Counted from the stretch's first letter, positions 21,036-27,502 are shown. The stretch: 34,757 nt of DNA from CAYRDK01 sp043819345 (GCA_043819345.1 JBDREX010000027.1:1-34757), one strand, 5' to 3'. Translations and numbers: made by a program. Notes: a model not told the origin generated them from the letters alone.

Positions 21036-21431
21036 ATGTTTAAAAAAAACGATTTGTCCTCGCCTCAAATAGAGGATAAAATAGTTAACATTGAAGCCGG
21101 CATGCAGGGCAATCTTAAATTTACCGGGCCGGTTAATCTAAAATTGAACGGCGATTTTGAAGGTGATTTAGAAGCCAGGGGAGTTTTAATTATTGGAGAA
21201 AAAGCAAATGTAAAAGCTAAAACGGTTAAGGGCGATAGCATTACGATATTGGGAAGAGTAGAAGGGCATATATTATGCAGTGAGCGGCTTGAACTTTCCG
21301 CGTCCGCGAGAGTTATAGGAAATGTTGAAACTCCGATTTTAGTTATGGCTGCCGGAGCTTTGTTAAGGGGCGAATGTCAAATGCCCGCTGAGGCCGTTGA
21401 ATCAAAAGGAAACTCTAAAAAAAAAGAGTAG
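21036..21431 (+). CDS. Bactofilin (polymer-forming cytoskeletal protein)
   Basis: This 131-residue protein has the right-handed beta-helix pattern of bactofilins (DUF583). NIEAGMQGNLKFTGPVNLKL opens it, NGDFEGDLEARGVLIIGEKA is the signature 'G.f.G.i.a.g.liIge.a.v', and GRVEGHILCSERLELSASAR and VIGNVETPILVMAAGALLRG follow. Bactofilins polymerise without nucleotide and position proteins or shape the envelope. ATG 21036 has a strong ribosome site (ggaggga), and the tail is lysine-rich. At the end of a gas vesicle region it might help place vesicles (inference). A TTG at 21021 in frame is less likely. Confidence 0.92.
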   Translation: MFKKNDLSSPQIEDKIVNIEAGMQGNLKFTGPVNLKLNGDFEGDLEARGVLIIGEKANVKAKTVKGDSITILGRVEGHILCSERLELSASARVIGNVETPILVMAAGALLRGECQMPAEAVESKGNSKKKE

Positions 21432-21470
21432 CGGCAGGTAAAAAGGCAAAAAGAAAGGCAGGATTACAAG

Positions 21471-21860
21471 ATGAGAGGAATTTTAATCAAATGGATAATT
21501 AATTCCCTGGCAATACTTATAGTGACTTATACAGTAAAAGGAATTGAGGTGGCTGGATCCATGACTGCTATTGTAGCCGCTTTTATTTTAGGTGTTATCA
21601 ATGCATTCTTACGGCCGCTTATAATTTTAATTACACTGCCTGTAAATATATTTACTCTGGGCATTTTTACTTTTTTTATTAACGGATTTCTTTTTTATAT
21701 GGTTTCAAAGATTGTGAAAGGGTTTGTTATCACCGGATTTTGGCCTGCTTTTTTTGGTTCTTTGCTTTTTAGCGCCATTAGTTTTCTGCTGAGTTTATCG
21801 ATAAATAGAGAAGGAAGGTTTGAAGTAAGATTTATTAAAAAAGATACAAGTTTATTTTAG
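21471..21860 (+). CDS. YvlD-type four-helix membrane protein (phage holin 4.2 family)
   Basis: This 129-residue integral membrane protein matches the YvlD / Phage_holin_4_2 family. It opens MRGILIKWIINSLAILIVTY, then has the family hallmark ILGVINAFLRPLIILITLPV, NIFTLGIFTFFINGFLFYMV and a fourth helix LLFSAISFLLSL, ending in a charged tail. Such proteins are linked to envelope stress and membrane protection rather than to phage lysis. A ribosome site (aggcagg) lies nine bases before ATG 21471. It is the last gene of the + strand run, and the following gap probably ends transcription. Confidence 0.88.
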   Translation: MRGILIKWIINSLAILIVTYTVKGIEVAGSMTAIVAAFILGVINAFLRPLIILITLPVNIFTLGIFTFFINGFLFYMVSKIVKGFVITGFWPAFFGSLLFSAISFLLSLSINREGRFEVRFIKKDTSLF

Positions 21861-22308
21861 TTTGTTGATAAACTACCAGGCTTTTGTCTGGACTTGAATT
21901 GCCGGCCGTACAAGAGGGCGACGCGCAGTTTTGTCGCATTATGAAAGAATCCCTTTGACTACGGTCAGGGATAGGCCGCTGGTTTTTTTCGGCTTAGAGT
22001 TTTACTCTTATCAATTTTTTTTATCTCTTCAAAAATCCTCTTGTCATCGTCATTTAATTCTATATCGCGTTAAAGCTATGTTTTCCCAAAAATCCTTACT
22101 TTAAAAAACCTGTCAAGAATGATTTCAATTTTTTGTGAAAAAATGTGATGTGCGGAACTGCTACAGTATTTTACTCTTGTTATCAGAGGCGATGTGCGAT
22201 TTTGCTCAGGAAACGCTTTCTTTGTAGTATTATCGCACATTTGCATTTTTGACGGCTTCTCTCCCGATCACGCCAAGATAAAAACCCATGTTATACTATG
22301 TAAAACTT
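21861..22308. other. Convergent intergenic region with hairpins and ATGTGCGG boxes
   Basis: This 448-base stretch lies between the 3' ends of two converging genes and has no credible gene. A hairpin ATCCCT/AGGGAT (about 21950-21973), followed 15 bases later by gguuuuuuu (21983-21990), could terminate the gvp-region transcript. Three ATGTGCGG-type boxes lie at 22148-22240 (separate entry). No promoter reading into either neighbour was found. Confidence 0.45.
22148..22240. repeat. Three ATGTGCGG boxes, two as an inverted pair
   Basis: Box A is atgtgcggaactgctacag (22148-22166). Box B is atgtgcgattttgctcag (22192-22209). Box C, on the other strand, is atgtgcgataatactacaaa (read from 22240 back). 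B and C form an inverted pair of 49 bases. Two more boxes lie at 23100-23138 on the other side of the regulator gene. Confidence 0.6.
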
Positions 22309-22884
22309 TTAAAGATTCGTTCTTTTAATATAGAGCTTTTTCATCCAACGGTCCAGGCACCAGCGGGTAATATTGAGATTTTTTGCTGTTTTTTCCAAGT
22401 GCCAGTTGTTTTGCCTTAAAGCTTTAAAGATAAGTTCTTTGGTCACTTGGCATAAGGCCTTTCTTAAATCAAGGCTCTTTATTTTTATGGTGGTTACTTT
22501 AATATCATCGATGGCATGTTTAATATATTCTTTTACTTTGTGGAAATCACAGGGTTTTTCAAACACGGCGTAAGCGCCTAGTCGGATGAGTTCATCGCGG
22601 CTATATTCGTCTAAATAAGCGGAGATGATAATCACATGGATATCAGGAAACTCTTTTTTTATCAGTTGAAGAATTTCGTGGCCGCTCAAGTTAGGCATTT
22701 TGACATCTAAAAGGACCACGTCGTATTCTTTGTTTTTCTTGCTAAGGTAGGAAAGTGCCTGGGAGCTGTCAGAACAGATGTCTATTTCAAGATTGATCTC
22801 TTTCTCGTGCTCAAGGCATTGTTTGGTAGCTTGCGCGAGTGCTTCATCGTCATCAACTATGAGGATCCCGTATTTTAGCTTCAT
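22309..22884 (-). CDS. Response regulator: receiver domain plus Fis-type HTH
   Basis: This 191-residue regulator on the minus strand has a receiver domain (KYGILIVDDDEALAQATKQC; phosphoacceptor Asp60 in VVLLDVKMPNLSGHE; Lys in AVFEKPCDF), a linker, and a C-terminal Fis-like helix-turn-helix (ELIFKALRQNNWHLEKTAKN, LNITRWCLDRWMKKL). The design is that of NtrC-type regulators without the central sigma54-activating AAA domain, like PrrA/ActR/RegA. ATG 22884-22882 has the site aggag. The leader carries a c-di-GMP-I riboswitch and a terminator, so synthesis should respond to c-di-GMP as well as activity to phosphorylation. No partner kinase is adjacent; kinases lie at 31640 and 34230. Confidence 0.9.
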   Translation of the reverse strand: MKLKYGILIVDDDEALAQATKQCLEHEKEINLEIDICSDSSQALSYLSKKNKEYDVVLLDVKMPNLSGHEILQLIKKEFPDIHVIIISAYLDEYSRDELIRLGAYAVFEKPCDFHKVKEYIKHAIDDIKVTTIKIKSLDLRKALCQVTKELIFKALRQNNWHLEKTAKNLNITRWCLDRWMKKLYIKRTNL

Positions 22885-22895
22885 GAAGACTCCTA

Positions 22896-22942
22896 TAAAA
22901 AAACCTCATTCAAAATCGGCTTACCGAAAGAAAATGAGGTTT
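22896..22942 (-). terminator. Intrinsic terminator in the regulator leader
   Basis: On the minus strand AAACCTCATT and AATGAGGTTT form a 10-base-pair stem, with an inner TCGG/CCGA hairpin, followed directly by a run of Ts (complement of 22896-22903). It lies between the riboswitch aptamer and the ribosome site of the regulator, exactly where a transcription-control platform is expected. Confidence 0.8.
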
Positions 22943-22956
22943 AAGCAAAATTGCTT

Positions 22957-23065
22957 AACTTCGGTAGCTCGACTGCCTTGTTCCGAAGTTGCACAGGAAC
23001 TTAGGCTCAGTAGCTTTGCGTCCCATTTTTTCAAATGGTTTGCCGTTTCGTTTTTAAACTTTTGC
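22957..23065 (-). promoter_or_regulatory. Cyclic di-GMP-I (GEMM) riboswitch
   Basis: Read on the minus strand, the leader contains ggcaaaccatttgaaaaaat, then gggacgcaaagctactgagc and cta. This matches the GEMM-I consensus in order: GGCAAACC, a hairpin closed by a GAAA tetraloop (CCATTT-GAAA-AAATGG), GGGACGCAAAGC, a short hairpin, GCCTA. It is followed by a second long arm with AACTTCGG and CTACCGAAGTT. These are the residues that hold c-di-GMP in the known Vc2 aptamer. The aptamer is followed by a terminator and then the REC-HTH regulator gene. Whether it turns the gene on or off cannot be read with certainty. Confidence 0.9.
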
Positions 23066-23086
23066 CATGGCTTGTTTTCTAACTAA

Positions 23087-23092
23087 AGTATA
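23087..23092 (-). promoter_or_regulatory. Probable -10 box for the riboswitch transcript
   Basis: On the minus strand TATACT occurs about 25-30 bases before the aptamer region begins. The -35 region is poor but overlaps the ATGTGCGG box pair at 23100-23138, which suggests a promoter controlled by a factor that binds those boxes. Confidence 0.45.
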
Positions 23093-23099
23093 ACATAAA

Positions 23100-23138
23100 A
23101 CGTGCGGAATAATAACATCCTGTAGCGAAACCGCACAT
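23100..23138. repeat. Inverted pair of ATGTGCGG boxes at the regulator promoter
   Basis: acgtgcggaataataacatc reads forward from 23100, and aatgtgcggtttcgctacag reads on the minus strand back from 23139. Together with the boxes at 22148-22240 the consensus is about ATGTGCGR-N4-GCTACAG. The pair covers the likely -35 region of the minus-strand regulator transcript. Confidence 0.6.
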
Positions 23139-23188
23139 TAGCGCAATATGTTGTAAAATAATAACTTATGAATAATTTTAACAAATAA

Positions 23189-23371
23189 ATGGATAAATTG
23201 CATAAATACATACTTGCTTTGGTTAAAGACCGGTTTTATGGCTCGGTTAAGATCGTTTTTGAAAACGGTCTTCCTGTAACAATGAAGGAAGAAAAATCGA
23301 TAGATACCGCGCCTTTTAAGGAGGAAATCAAAGAAAATCTAAAAAAAGGATACTTTGGAAAGAATAATTAG
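23189..23371 (+). CDS. Small DUF2292/YezD-like protein
   Basis: This 60-residue protein reads MDKLHKYILALVKDRFYGSV, then KIVFENGLPVTMKEEKSID and a lysine-rich end. The pattern 'I.YGSV.I.i.dGk.v.ieк.eki' with a strand-turn-strand is typical of the small DUF2292 proteins (YezD type), whose role is unknown. The ribosome site is weak. It lies divergently from the riboswitch-regulated gene, so the ATGTGCGG box pair could serve both. Confidence 0.6.
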   Translation: MDKLHKYILALVKDRFYGSVKIVFENGLPVTMKEEKSIDTAPFKEEIKENLKKGYFGKNN

Positions 23372-23392
23372 ATGCTTTTTTAACGAAAAAAC

Positions 23393-23420
23393 TTGACAAG
23401 TTGATATGGGAATGTATACT
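23393..23420 (+). promoter_or_regulatory. Strong sigma70-type promoter
   Basis: TTGACA (23393-23398) and TATACT (23415-23420) are separated by 16 bases, close to the vegetative consensus. This is the best sigma70-type promoter noticed in the window. It drives a short transcript that meets a strong terminator about 95 bases later, and then the phage-type replication gene. Confidence 0.8.
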
Positions 23421-23426
23421 AATTTT

Positions 23427-23520
23427 TGACAAGTTATTTTTAAAAGTAAGCAGTCCTATTGGAAGAACCAGGGGGCTGGTGTTTCTGAAGAAACTCTCAG
23501 AAATGCCAGCCCCCTTTTTA
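23427..23520 (+). ncRNA. Putative small RNA or leader of the mobile element
   Basis: About 94 bases lie between a consensus promoter and a very stable intrinsic terminator, with no reading frame of note inside. The part before the terminator (aagtaagcagtcctattgga) can form only a small TCC-TATT-GGA hairpin. It may be a free regulatory RNA, for example a replication control RNA, or a 5' leader with an attenuator for the replication O-domain gene that starts downstream. Confidence 0.5.
23471..23519 (+). terminator. Strong intrinsic terminator
   Basis: GGGGGCTGG (23471-23479) pairs with CCAGCCCCC (23506-23514), and the next nine positions also pair (TGTTTCTGA with TCAGAAATG, two wobbles), giving an 18-pair stem with an eight-base loop, followed by TTTTT. 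Confidence 0.9.
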
Positions 23521-23558
23521 TTTCCCTCGCAGGATATCTCGTTGGTTTTGCCGCGAGG

Positions 23559-24044
23559 ATGAACGCTCAGAGAATGAAGTATGGTATGAAAAATCTAAAG
23601 ATCTCCTGCGGTAAGCCGCAGGAAGCTTCATTTGCCATGAATGATTTTAGAGCTAATCCACAGTTAGAAAATGGGTATATCCAGATCGCTAATGAGTTAA
23701 TGGATGCCATCATTAGTTATCCTTTTAAGAATTCAGAATTAAAAATTATACTGACCATTCTTAGAAAGACATACGGCTGGAAGAAAAAGAAAGACCGGCT
23801 TAGTTTTTCCCAGATTTCAAAACTTTCCGGAATAAGCATCCGTCACGCGAAAAGAATCATAAAAAGCCTGGCTTGCGATAATGTAATTTTAAAAGAGAAG
23901 CTGGAAAATAATAATGTCCTTGGTTTAAACAAAAATTATTATAGCTGGAGCCTGTGGAAAACTCCAAAATGGTGGGACAGGGCTGCCACCGGCAAAGTGC
24001 CGGATTCGACACTACAAAGGTGGCAGGCTTGGCACCAAAAGTAG
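23559..24044 (+). CDS. Phage replication protein O N-terminal domain
   Basis: This protein of up to 161 residues contains the N-terminal DNA-binding domain of phage replication protein O: NPQLENGYIQIANELMDAII, PFKNSELKIILTILRKTYGW and a winged helix FSQISKLSGISIRHAKRIIK. The helicase-loading C-terminal part is missing, so it is a short version or a remnant. The start is uncertain: 23559, 23574, 23586 or 23637. A palindrome (tcctgcggtaagccgcagga, 23604-23623) lies in the variable N-terminal part, which argues for the later start (MNDFRANPQ). The C-terminal quarter overlaps nested inverted repeats. Confidence 0.82.
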   Translation: MNAQRMKYGMKNLKISCGKPQEASFAMNDFRANPQLENGYIQIANELMDAIISYPFKNSELKIILTILRKTYGWKKKKDRLSFSQISKLSGISIRHAKRIIKSLACDNVILKEKLENNNVLGLNKNYYSWSLWKTPKWWDRAATGKVPDSTLQRWQAWHQK

Positions 24045-24061
24045 TGACGAAACTGTCCCAC
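23972..24061. repeat. Nested inverted repeats at the end of the replication gene
   Basis: GTGGGACAG (23972-23980) pairs with CTGTCCCAC (24053-24061); CTGCCACC (23983-23990) pairs with GGTGGCAG (24019-24026); and cgacactac pairs, with one mismatch, with gtagtgacg. Phage replication O genes often carry the origin inside or next to the gene, so this could be a remnant of the element's origin. Confidence 0.55.
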
Positions 24062-24203
24062 ACAAAAGAAAAGAAAGAAAATTAAATAAACAGTAGTAAA
24101 GAAAGAGTTGTGAATTCTGTGGATAAGTCAAAAATATTCAGCAAGGATTCTGATCGAGATTAACTAATTTGTTGTTAGATTGGAAAAGATCACGGGCGGT
24201 AAG

Positions 24204-24389
24204 ATGTCTTATAATAAAGATAAGAAGCTGGAAGAAAAGGCGGAAAAAGATTATTCAGAATACCGTCTTAAAAGGCTGTTAGAAATCTTTCTTGAAGCTG
24301 ATTTGAAGCGTTTAAACGAGCTTTACCAGGCAGAGAAGGATGATAAGGCGCCTTCCAAACTAAAAAATAAATTGACTGATAACGTATAA
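24204..24389 (+). CDS. Small charged helical protein of the mobile element
   Basis: This 61-residue protein from ATG 24204 is lysine- and glutamate-rich (MSYNKDKKLEEKAEKDYSEY, RLKRLLEIFLEADLKRLNEL) and predicted helical. There is no known motif. It lies between the replication domain gene and the HTH gene of the same remnant. An in-frame TTG at 24180 lacks a ribosome site. Function unknown. Confidence 0.55.
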   Translation: MSYNKDKKLEEKAEKDYSEYRLKRLLEIFLEADLKRLNELYQAEKDDKAPSKLKNKLTDNV

Positions 24390-24409
24390 TGATGTAAAGT
24401 AGCTTTATC

Positions 24410-24622
24410 ATGAGATACGCTATCAAGAAGATTGGTAAATTAAAAGTTTATACAATTACTGAAACAGCTAAGATGCTAGGTGTCAGCCGGCAGGGGATCT
24501 ATCATTGGTTTAAGAAAGGCTGGGTTACGGTTAAGCGCGATTACCGTAACCTTCCTGTTTTTACAGAAAAAGATATTAAAAAAATAAATAAATGGCGGAA
24601 TACATTAACAGCCGGCAAATAA
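24410..24622 (+). CDS. MerR/excisionase-like HTH protein
   Basis: This 70-residue protein contains VYTITETAKMLGVSRQGIYH and WFKKGWVTVKRDYRNLPVFT, the winged HTH of MerR-like excisionases (AlpA/Xis type), followed by a short helix (DIKKINKWRNTL). Placed 22 bases before the serine recombinase gene, it could be the recombination directionality factor or a regulator of the element. There is a TATAAT at 24385-24390 just upstream, but without a good -35. Confidence 0.75.
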   Translation: MRYAIKKIGKLKVYTITETAKMLGVSRQGIYHWFKKGWVTVKRDYRNLPVFTEKDIKKINKWRNTLTAGK

Positions 24623-24644
24623 GTCCAGGCTTTTTGAGGCATAA

Positions 24645-26288
24645 ATGAAAGTAGCAATCTATACACGCGTGAGTACGGAAGATCAGGCAAAGGAAGGGTA
24701 TTCTATTGAAGTGCAGCAGGAATATCTCCTGGATCATGCCAAGCGTTTAGGTTGGGAGGTCTACAAGATTTATACAGACGACGTAAGCGGTTATATTTTA
24801 GACCGGCCTGCTTTAAAAGAGATGTTGCAAGACGCGAAGGTCAGGAAATTTGAATTAATCATTACATATAAACTTGACCGCTTTAGCAGAAAGTTAAAAG
24901 ATTTGTTGAATATAGTGGATGAATTGGAAGGGTATGGGGTTGCGTATAAATCTGCTACAGAACCCTTTGACACAACGACAAGTGCCGGAAAGCTGATGTT
25001 TCAACAGTTGGGGAGCTTCGCGGAATTTGAAAGAAACAGAATAAAAGAAAGAGTTTTTCCTGGGATGATCAAAGGCGTCCAGCGGGGTAATTGGCAGGGG
25101 TCAAGGTACGCGCCTTATGGTTACTATTATAATAAAGAAAAGAAGTTGCTCGAGTTGGTCCCTGAGGAAGTGGATATTGTGAAGTTGATTTATCTGATGT
25201 ATCTTTCTAATAAGACTTCGGGGCAGATCACGGAATATTTATATCTAAAAGGTTACAAGACAAGATCCGGAGGGAAATTTAACTCCGCGCTTGTATGTAA
25301 GATGCTTAAAAATCAAATTTATTTAGGGAAATTAGTGTGGAATCAGCATCATTATGATACAAAACAGCATACCAATACTCGAATTGGTTATAGATATGTT
25401 AAGAACGATCCTTCAAAAGTCATAGTCGCCCAGGGCAGGCATCAGCCTATAATTTGTCAGGAAGATTTTGATTTAGTGCAGAAGAAATTAAGAGCGAATC
25501 GAAAAGGAGTTTTGCACCGGAACAATGTTTTTGAGTATCCGCTTACCGGCATACTCTATTGCGCGAAATGCGGATATAGATATCAAGGAACATCCAACTT
25601 GTCCAATCATAGAACAAAGAAAAGAAAACGCTGGTATAAGTGTTCTTGTATGGGAACTTACCACATAAAATGCGATAGTTCAAGCGTGAAGGCGGAAGAT
25701 ATCGAACCGAAAGTTTTTGACATAGTTAAGAAGGTGCTTGCTCACAAGGATATAATTAAAGGCCGCCTTGATGGCTTGGTCAAAGCCAATATGCAGCTTA
25801 ATAATGTTGATGTGCAGCGGGAATTAGATCAGCTCAATGCATGCCTTAGTGACAATCTTGCCAAACAAAGCAAGCTCAATGATTCCTATATGGATAATCT
25901 TATCGGCATTGAGATCTATAAAGATAAGGTTTCATTATTGAGGGAGGAAGAGAAGAAGACGAAAGCTGAGATTGGAAAATGTAAAATAAGGCTTGTGGAA
26001 AAGGAGCAATCCGAGGCCTATCTCAGGATTCTTAAATTAGCTATCGATAATTTTGACGAAACCAAAGAAAAGATTGATATAGTGGAGAAGAAAGAGACGG
26101 TAAAGCTTAGATTTAAGTCCGTAGAAATCAACGGTTGTCAGATAGTGTCAGTCCGCTTATATGAACCGTTTCAGCAGATGTATGAGGAGGTGTTAGAAGA
26201 GTGCAACGCATTGAAGAATCAGGAGATAGTAACAAAAATACAGACAAGCCAAGAAGTGTGTATATTGCAACCTACGGTTGCCAGATGA
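24645..26288 (+). CDS. Large serine recombinase (site-specific integrase)
   Basis: This 547-residue protein has a catalytic resolvase domain with Ser10 in YTRVSTEDQ, arginines in YKLDRFSRKLKDLL and FAEFERNRIKERV, a recombinase domain (SRYAPYGYYYNKE), and a zinc ribbon starting CAKCGYRYQG with later CSCMG and a third Cys. A coiled coil near 400-480 follows, typical of phage integrases of the phiC31/Bxb1 class. It is the expected mobility gene of the phage-like remnant. The last 29 codons overlap the miaB gene in another frame, so the native C-terminus may have been replaced at integration. GTG/ATG choice is clear: ATG 24645. Confidence 0.92.
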   Translation: MKVAIYTRVSTEDQAKEGYSIEVQQEYLLDHAKRLGWEVYKIYTDDVSGYILDRPALKEMLQDAKVRKFELIITYKLDRFSRKLKDLLNIVDELEGYGVAYKSATEPFDTTTSAGKLMFQQLGSFAEFERNRIKERVFPGMIKGVQRGNWQGSRYAPYGYYYNKEKKLLELVPEEVDIVKLIYLMYLSNKTSGQITEYLYLKGYKTRSGGKFNSALVCKMLKNQIYLGKLVWNQHHYDTKQHTNTRIGYRYVKNDPSKVIVAQGRHQPIICQEDFDLVQKKLRANRKGVLHRNNVFEYPLTGILYCAKCGYRYQGTSNLSNHRTKKRKRWYKCSCMGTYHIKCDSSSVKAEDIEPKVFDIVKKVLAHKDIIKGRLDGLVKANMQLNNVDVQRELDQLNACLSDNLAKQSKLNDSYMDNLIGIEIYKDKVSLLREEEKKTKAEIGKCKIRLVEKEQSEAYLRILKLAIDNFDETKEKIDIVEKKETVKLRFKSVEINGCQIVSVRLYEPFQQMYEEVLEECNALKNQEIVTKIQTSQEVCILQPTVAR

Positions 26289-27469
26289 ACTTGCGTGACA
26301 GCGAGGTGATTATAGGGTTGTTGCGGCAGGAGGGGTATGAGTTGGTGGATTTGCCGGAAAAGGCGGATGTGGTGTTGTTTAATACGTGTTCCGTGCGGGC
26401 TCACGCGGAAGACAGGGTCTGGAGTCAGATAGGTCTATTGGCGAGTCAGCGGGTTAAGGGGGCAACCCGTCAACCCGCAAACCCGTCAACCCGCAAACAA
26501 ATTATCGGCGTTATCGGTTGCATGGCACAGAATTATAAAAAAGAGATTTTTAGGCGGGCGGAATGCGTGGATATTGTTTGCGGCCCTGACAATATAGGCA
26601 ATATCGCTTTGTATATTCAGGAAGCTATCCGCGACAGGAAAAAAGTTTTAAGCGTTAAAGAGGGGCGGCGTAAGGACGCGATCTACCATACGGGTTTTTA
26701 TGAGAAAAAAGACCATGCCTATGTGGTGATTTCCGAGGGGTGTGAAAACTATTGTTCTTATTGCATTGTGCCTTATACGCGAGGCCGCCTGAGGCATCGC
26801 CCCGCGGCCAGTATTATTCGTGAAGTTAAAGAGGTGGTTGGCGCGGGTATTACGCATATTACACTTTTGGGGCAGAATGTAACGGGGTACAGGGGGCAGG
26901 GTTCCCGCCTACCGGCGAGGCAGGCAGGGCACAGAAAGCAGAAGATAAATTTTACCGGCTTACTAGAAAAAGTCTGCGCCATAGAAGGATTAAAAAGTGT
27001 GACGTTTATGACGTCTCATCCGAAGGATGTGGATGTTAAGCTTTTTAAGCTGATGGCGGCTGAAAGTGTCATCAGACCTTCTTTGCATTTGCCGCTACAG
27101 TCGGGTTCGGATAAAATTTTAAAGGCGATGAACCGCGGTTATACGGTTAAAAAGTACTTAGAGATTATAGACCAGTTTAAAAAGATTGTGTATAATGGGA
27201 ACATTAGCACGGATATTATTATTGGATTTCCGGGTGAAACAGACGCGGATTTTCAAAAGACATTTGATGTGGTTAAAAGTGTTTGTTTTGACAGCGCTTT
27301 TATTTTTAAATATTCACCGCGTGAGGGGACAAAAGCTTATTTGATGAAGGGCAATGTGCCTGAGGATGTAATCAGAGAAAGGCACGCGCGGTTGTTAGAA
27401 CTGCAGAGAGGGATATCAAAGAAAAACAGAGGGCAGAGGACAGAAACTAGTTTGCGGGTTGACGGGTAA
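26201..27469 (+). CDS. miaB: tRNA methylthiotransferase MiaB, TRAM domain missing
   Basis: This 422-residue radical SAM enzyme adds a methylthio group to i6A37 of tRNA. The N-terminal cluster cysteines are in ATYGCQMNLRDSE, FNTCSVRAHAEDR and GVIGCMAQ, and the radical SAM motif is CENYCSYCIVPYTRGR. The GTG 26201 start has a good site (gaggagg) inside the recombinase gene. The protein stops at LLELQRGISKKN plus 13 residues from a minisatellite (RTETSLRVDG), so the C-terminal TRAM domain that binds tRNA, normally about 60 residues, is gone. Two further repeat-derived insertions (ATRQPANPSTRK; SRLPARQAGH) sit in loops. Activity is therefore uncertain. miaA lies two genes downstream. Confidence 0.9.
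   Translation: MQRIEESGDSNKNTDKPRSVYIATYGCQMNLRDSEVIIGLLRQEGYELVDLPEKADVVLFNTCSVRAHAEDRVWSQIGLLASQRVKGATRQPANPSTRKQIIGVIGCMAQNYKKEIFRRAECVDIVCGPDNIGNIALYIQEAIRDRKKVLSVKEGRRKDAIYHTGFYEKKDHAYVVISEGCENYCSYCIVPYTRGRLRHRPAASIIREVKEVVGAGITHITLLGQNVTGYRGQGSRLPARQAGHRKQKINFTGLLEKVCAIEGLKSVTFMTSHPKDVDVKLFKLMAAESVIRPSLHLPLQSGSDKILKAMNRGYTVKKYLEIIDQFKKIVYNGNISTDIIIGFPGETDADFQKTFDVVKSVCFDSAFIFKYSPREGTKAYLMKGNVPEDVIRERHARLLELQRGISKKNRGQRTETSLRVDG
26463..26498. repeat. Minisatellite units inside miaB (reverse orientation)
   Basis: Two units of caacccgtcaacccgcaaa run in tandem. They are the reverse complement of the arrays at 30285 and 33596, keep the reading frame and encode TRQPANPSTRK in a loop before the third cluster cysteine. 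Confidence 0.75.
26904..26929. repeat. In-frame GC palindrome in miaB
   Basis: cccgcctaccggcgaggcag followed by gcaggg belongs to the CCTGCCTG/CCTACCGG family and encodes RLPARQAG in a radical SAM loop after LLGQNVTGYRG. Confidence 0.65.
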
Positions 27470-27490
27470 AAGCAAAACAAAAAGAAAAAA
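27444..27490. repeat. Single minisatellite unit ending miaB
   Basis: aaactagtttgcgggttgac followed by gggtaaaagcaaaacaaaaag matches the end structure of the arrays at 30285-30430 and 33596-33770. It supplies the last codons and stop of miaB where the TRAM domain should begin. Confidence 0.7.
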
Positions 27491-27502
27491 CAAATTGGCA
27501 GC

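Noticed and set aside
21471..21860. Phage holin as part of the integrated element
   Set aside because: The protein is of the YvlD family, whose name is historical; it lies in line with gvp-region genes and outside the recombinase-linked remnant.
22957..23065. Small + strand protein gene over the riboswitch region (22778-23086)
   Set aside because: It is antisense to the regulator start and to the GEMM aptamer, with no ribosome site and low-complexity serine-rich translation.
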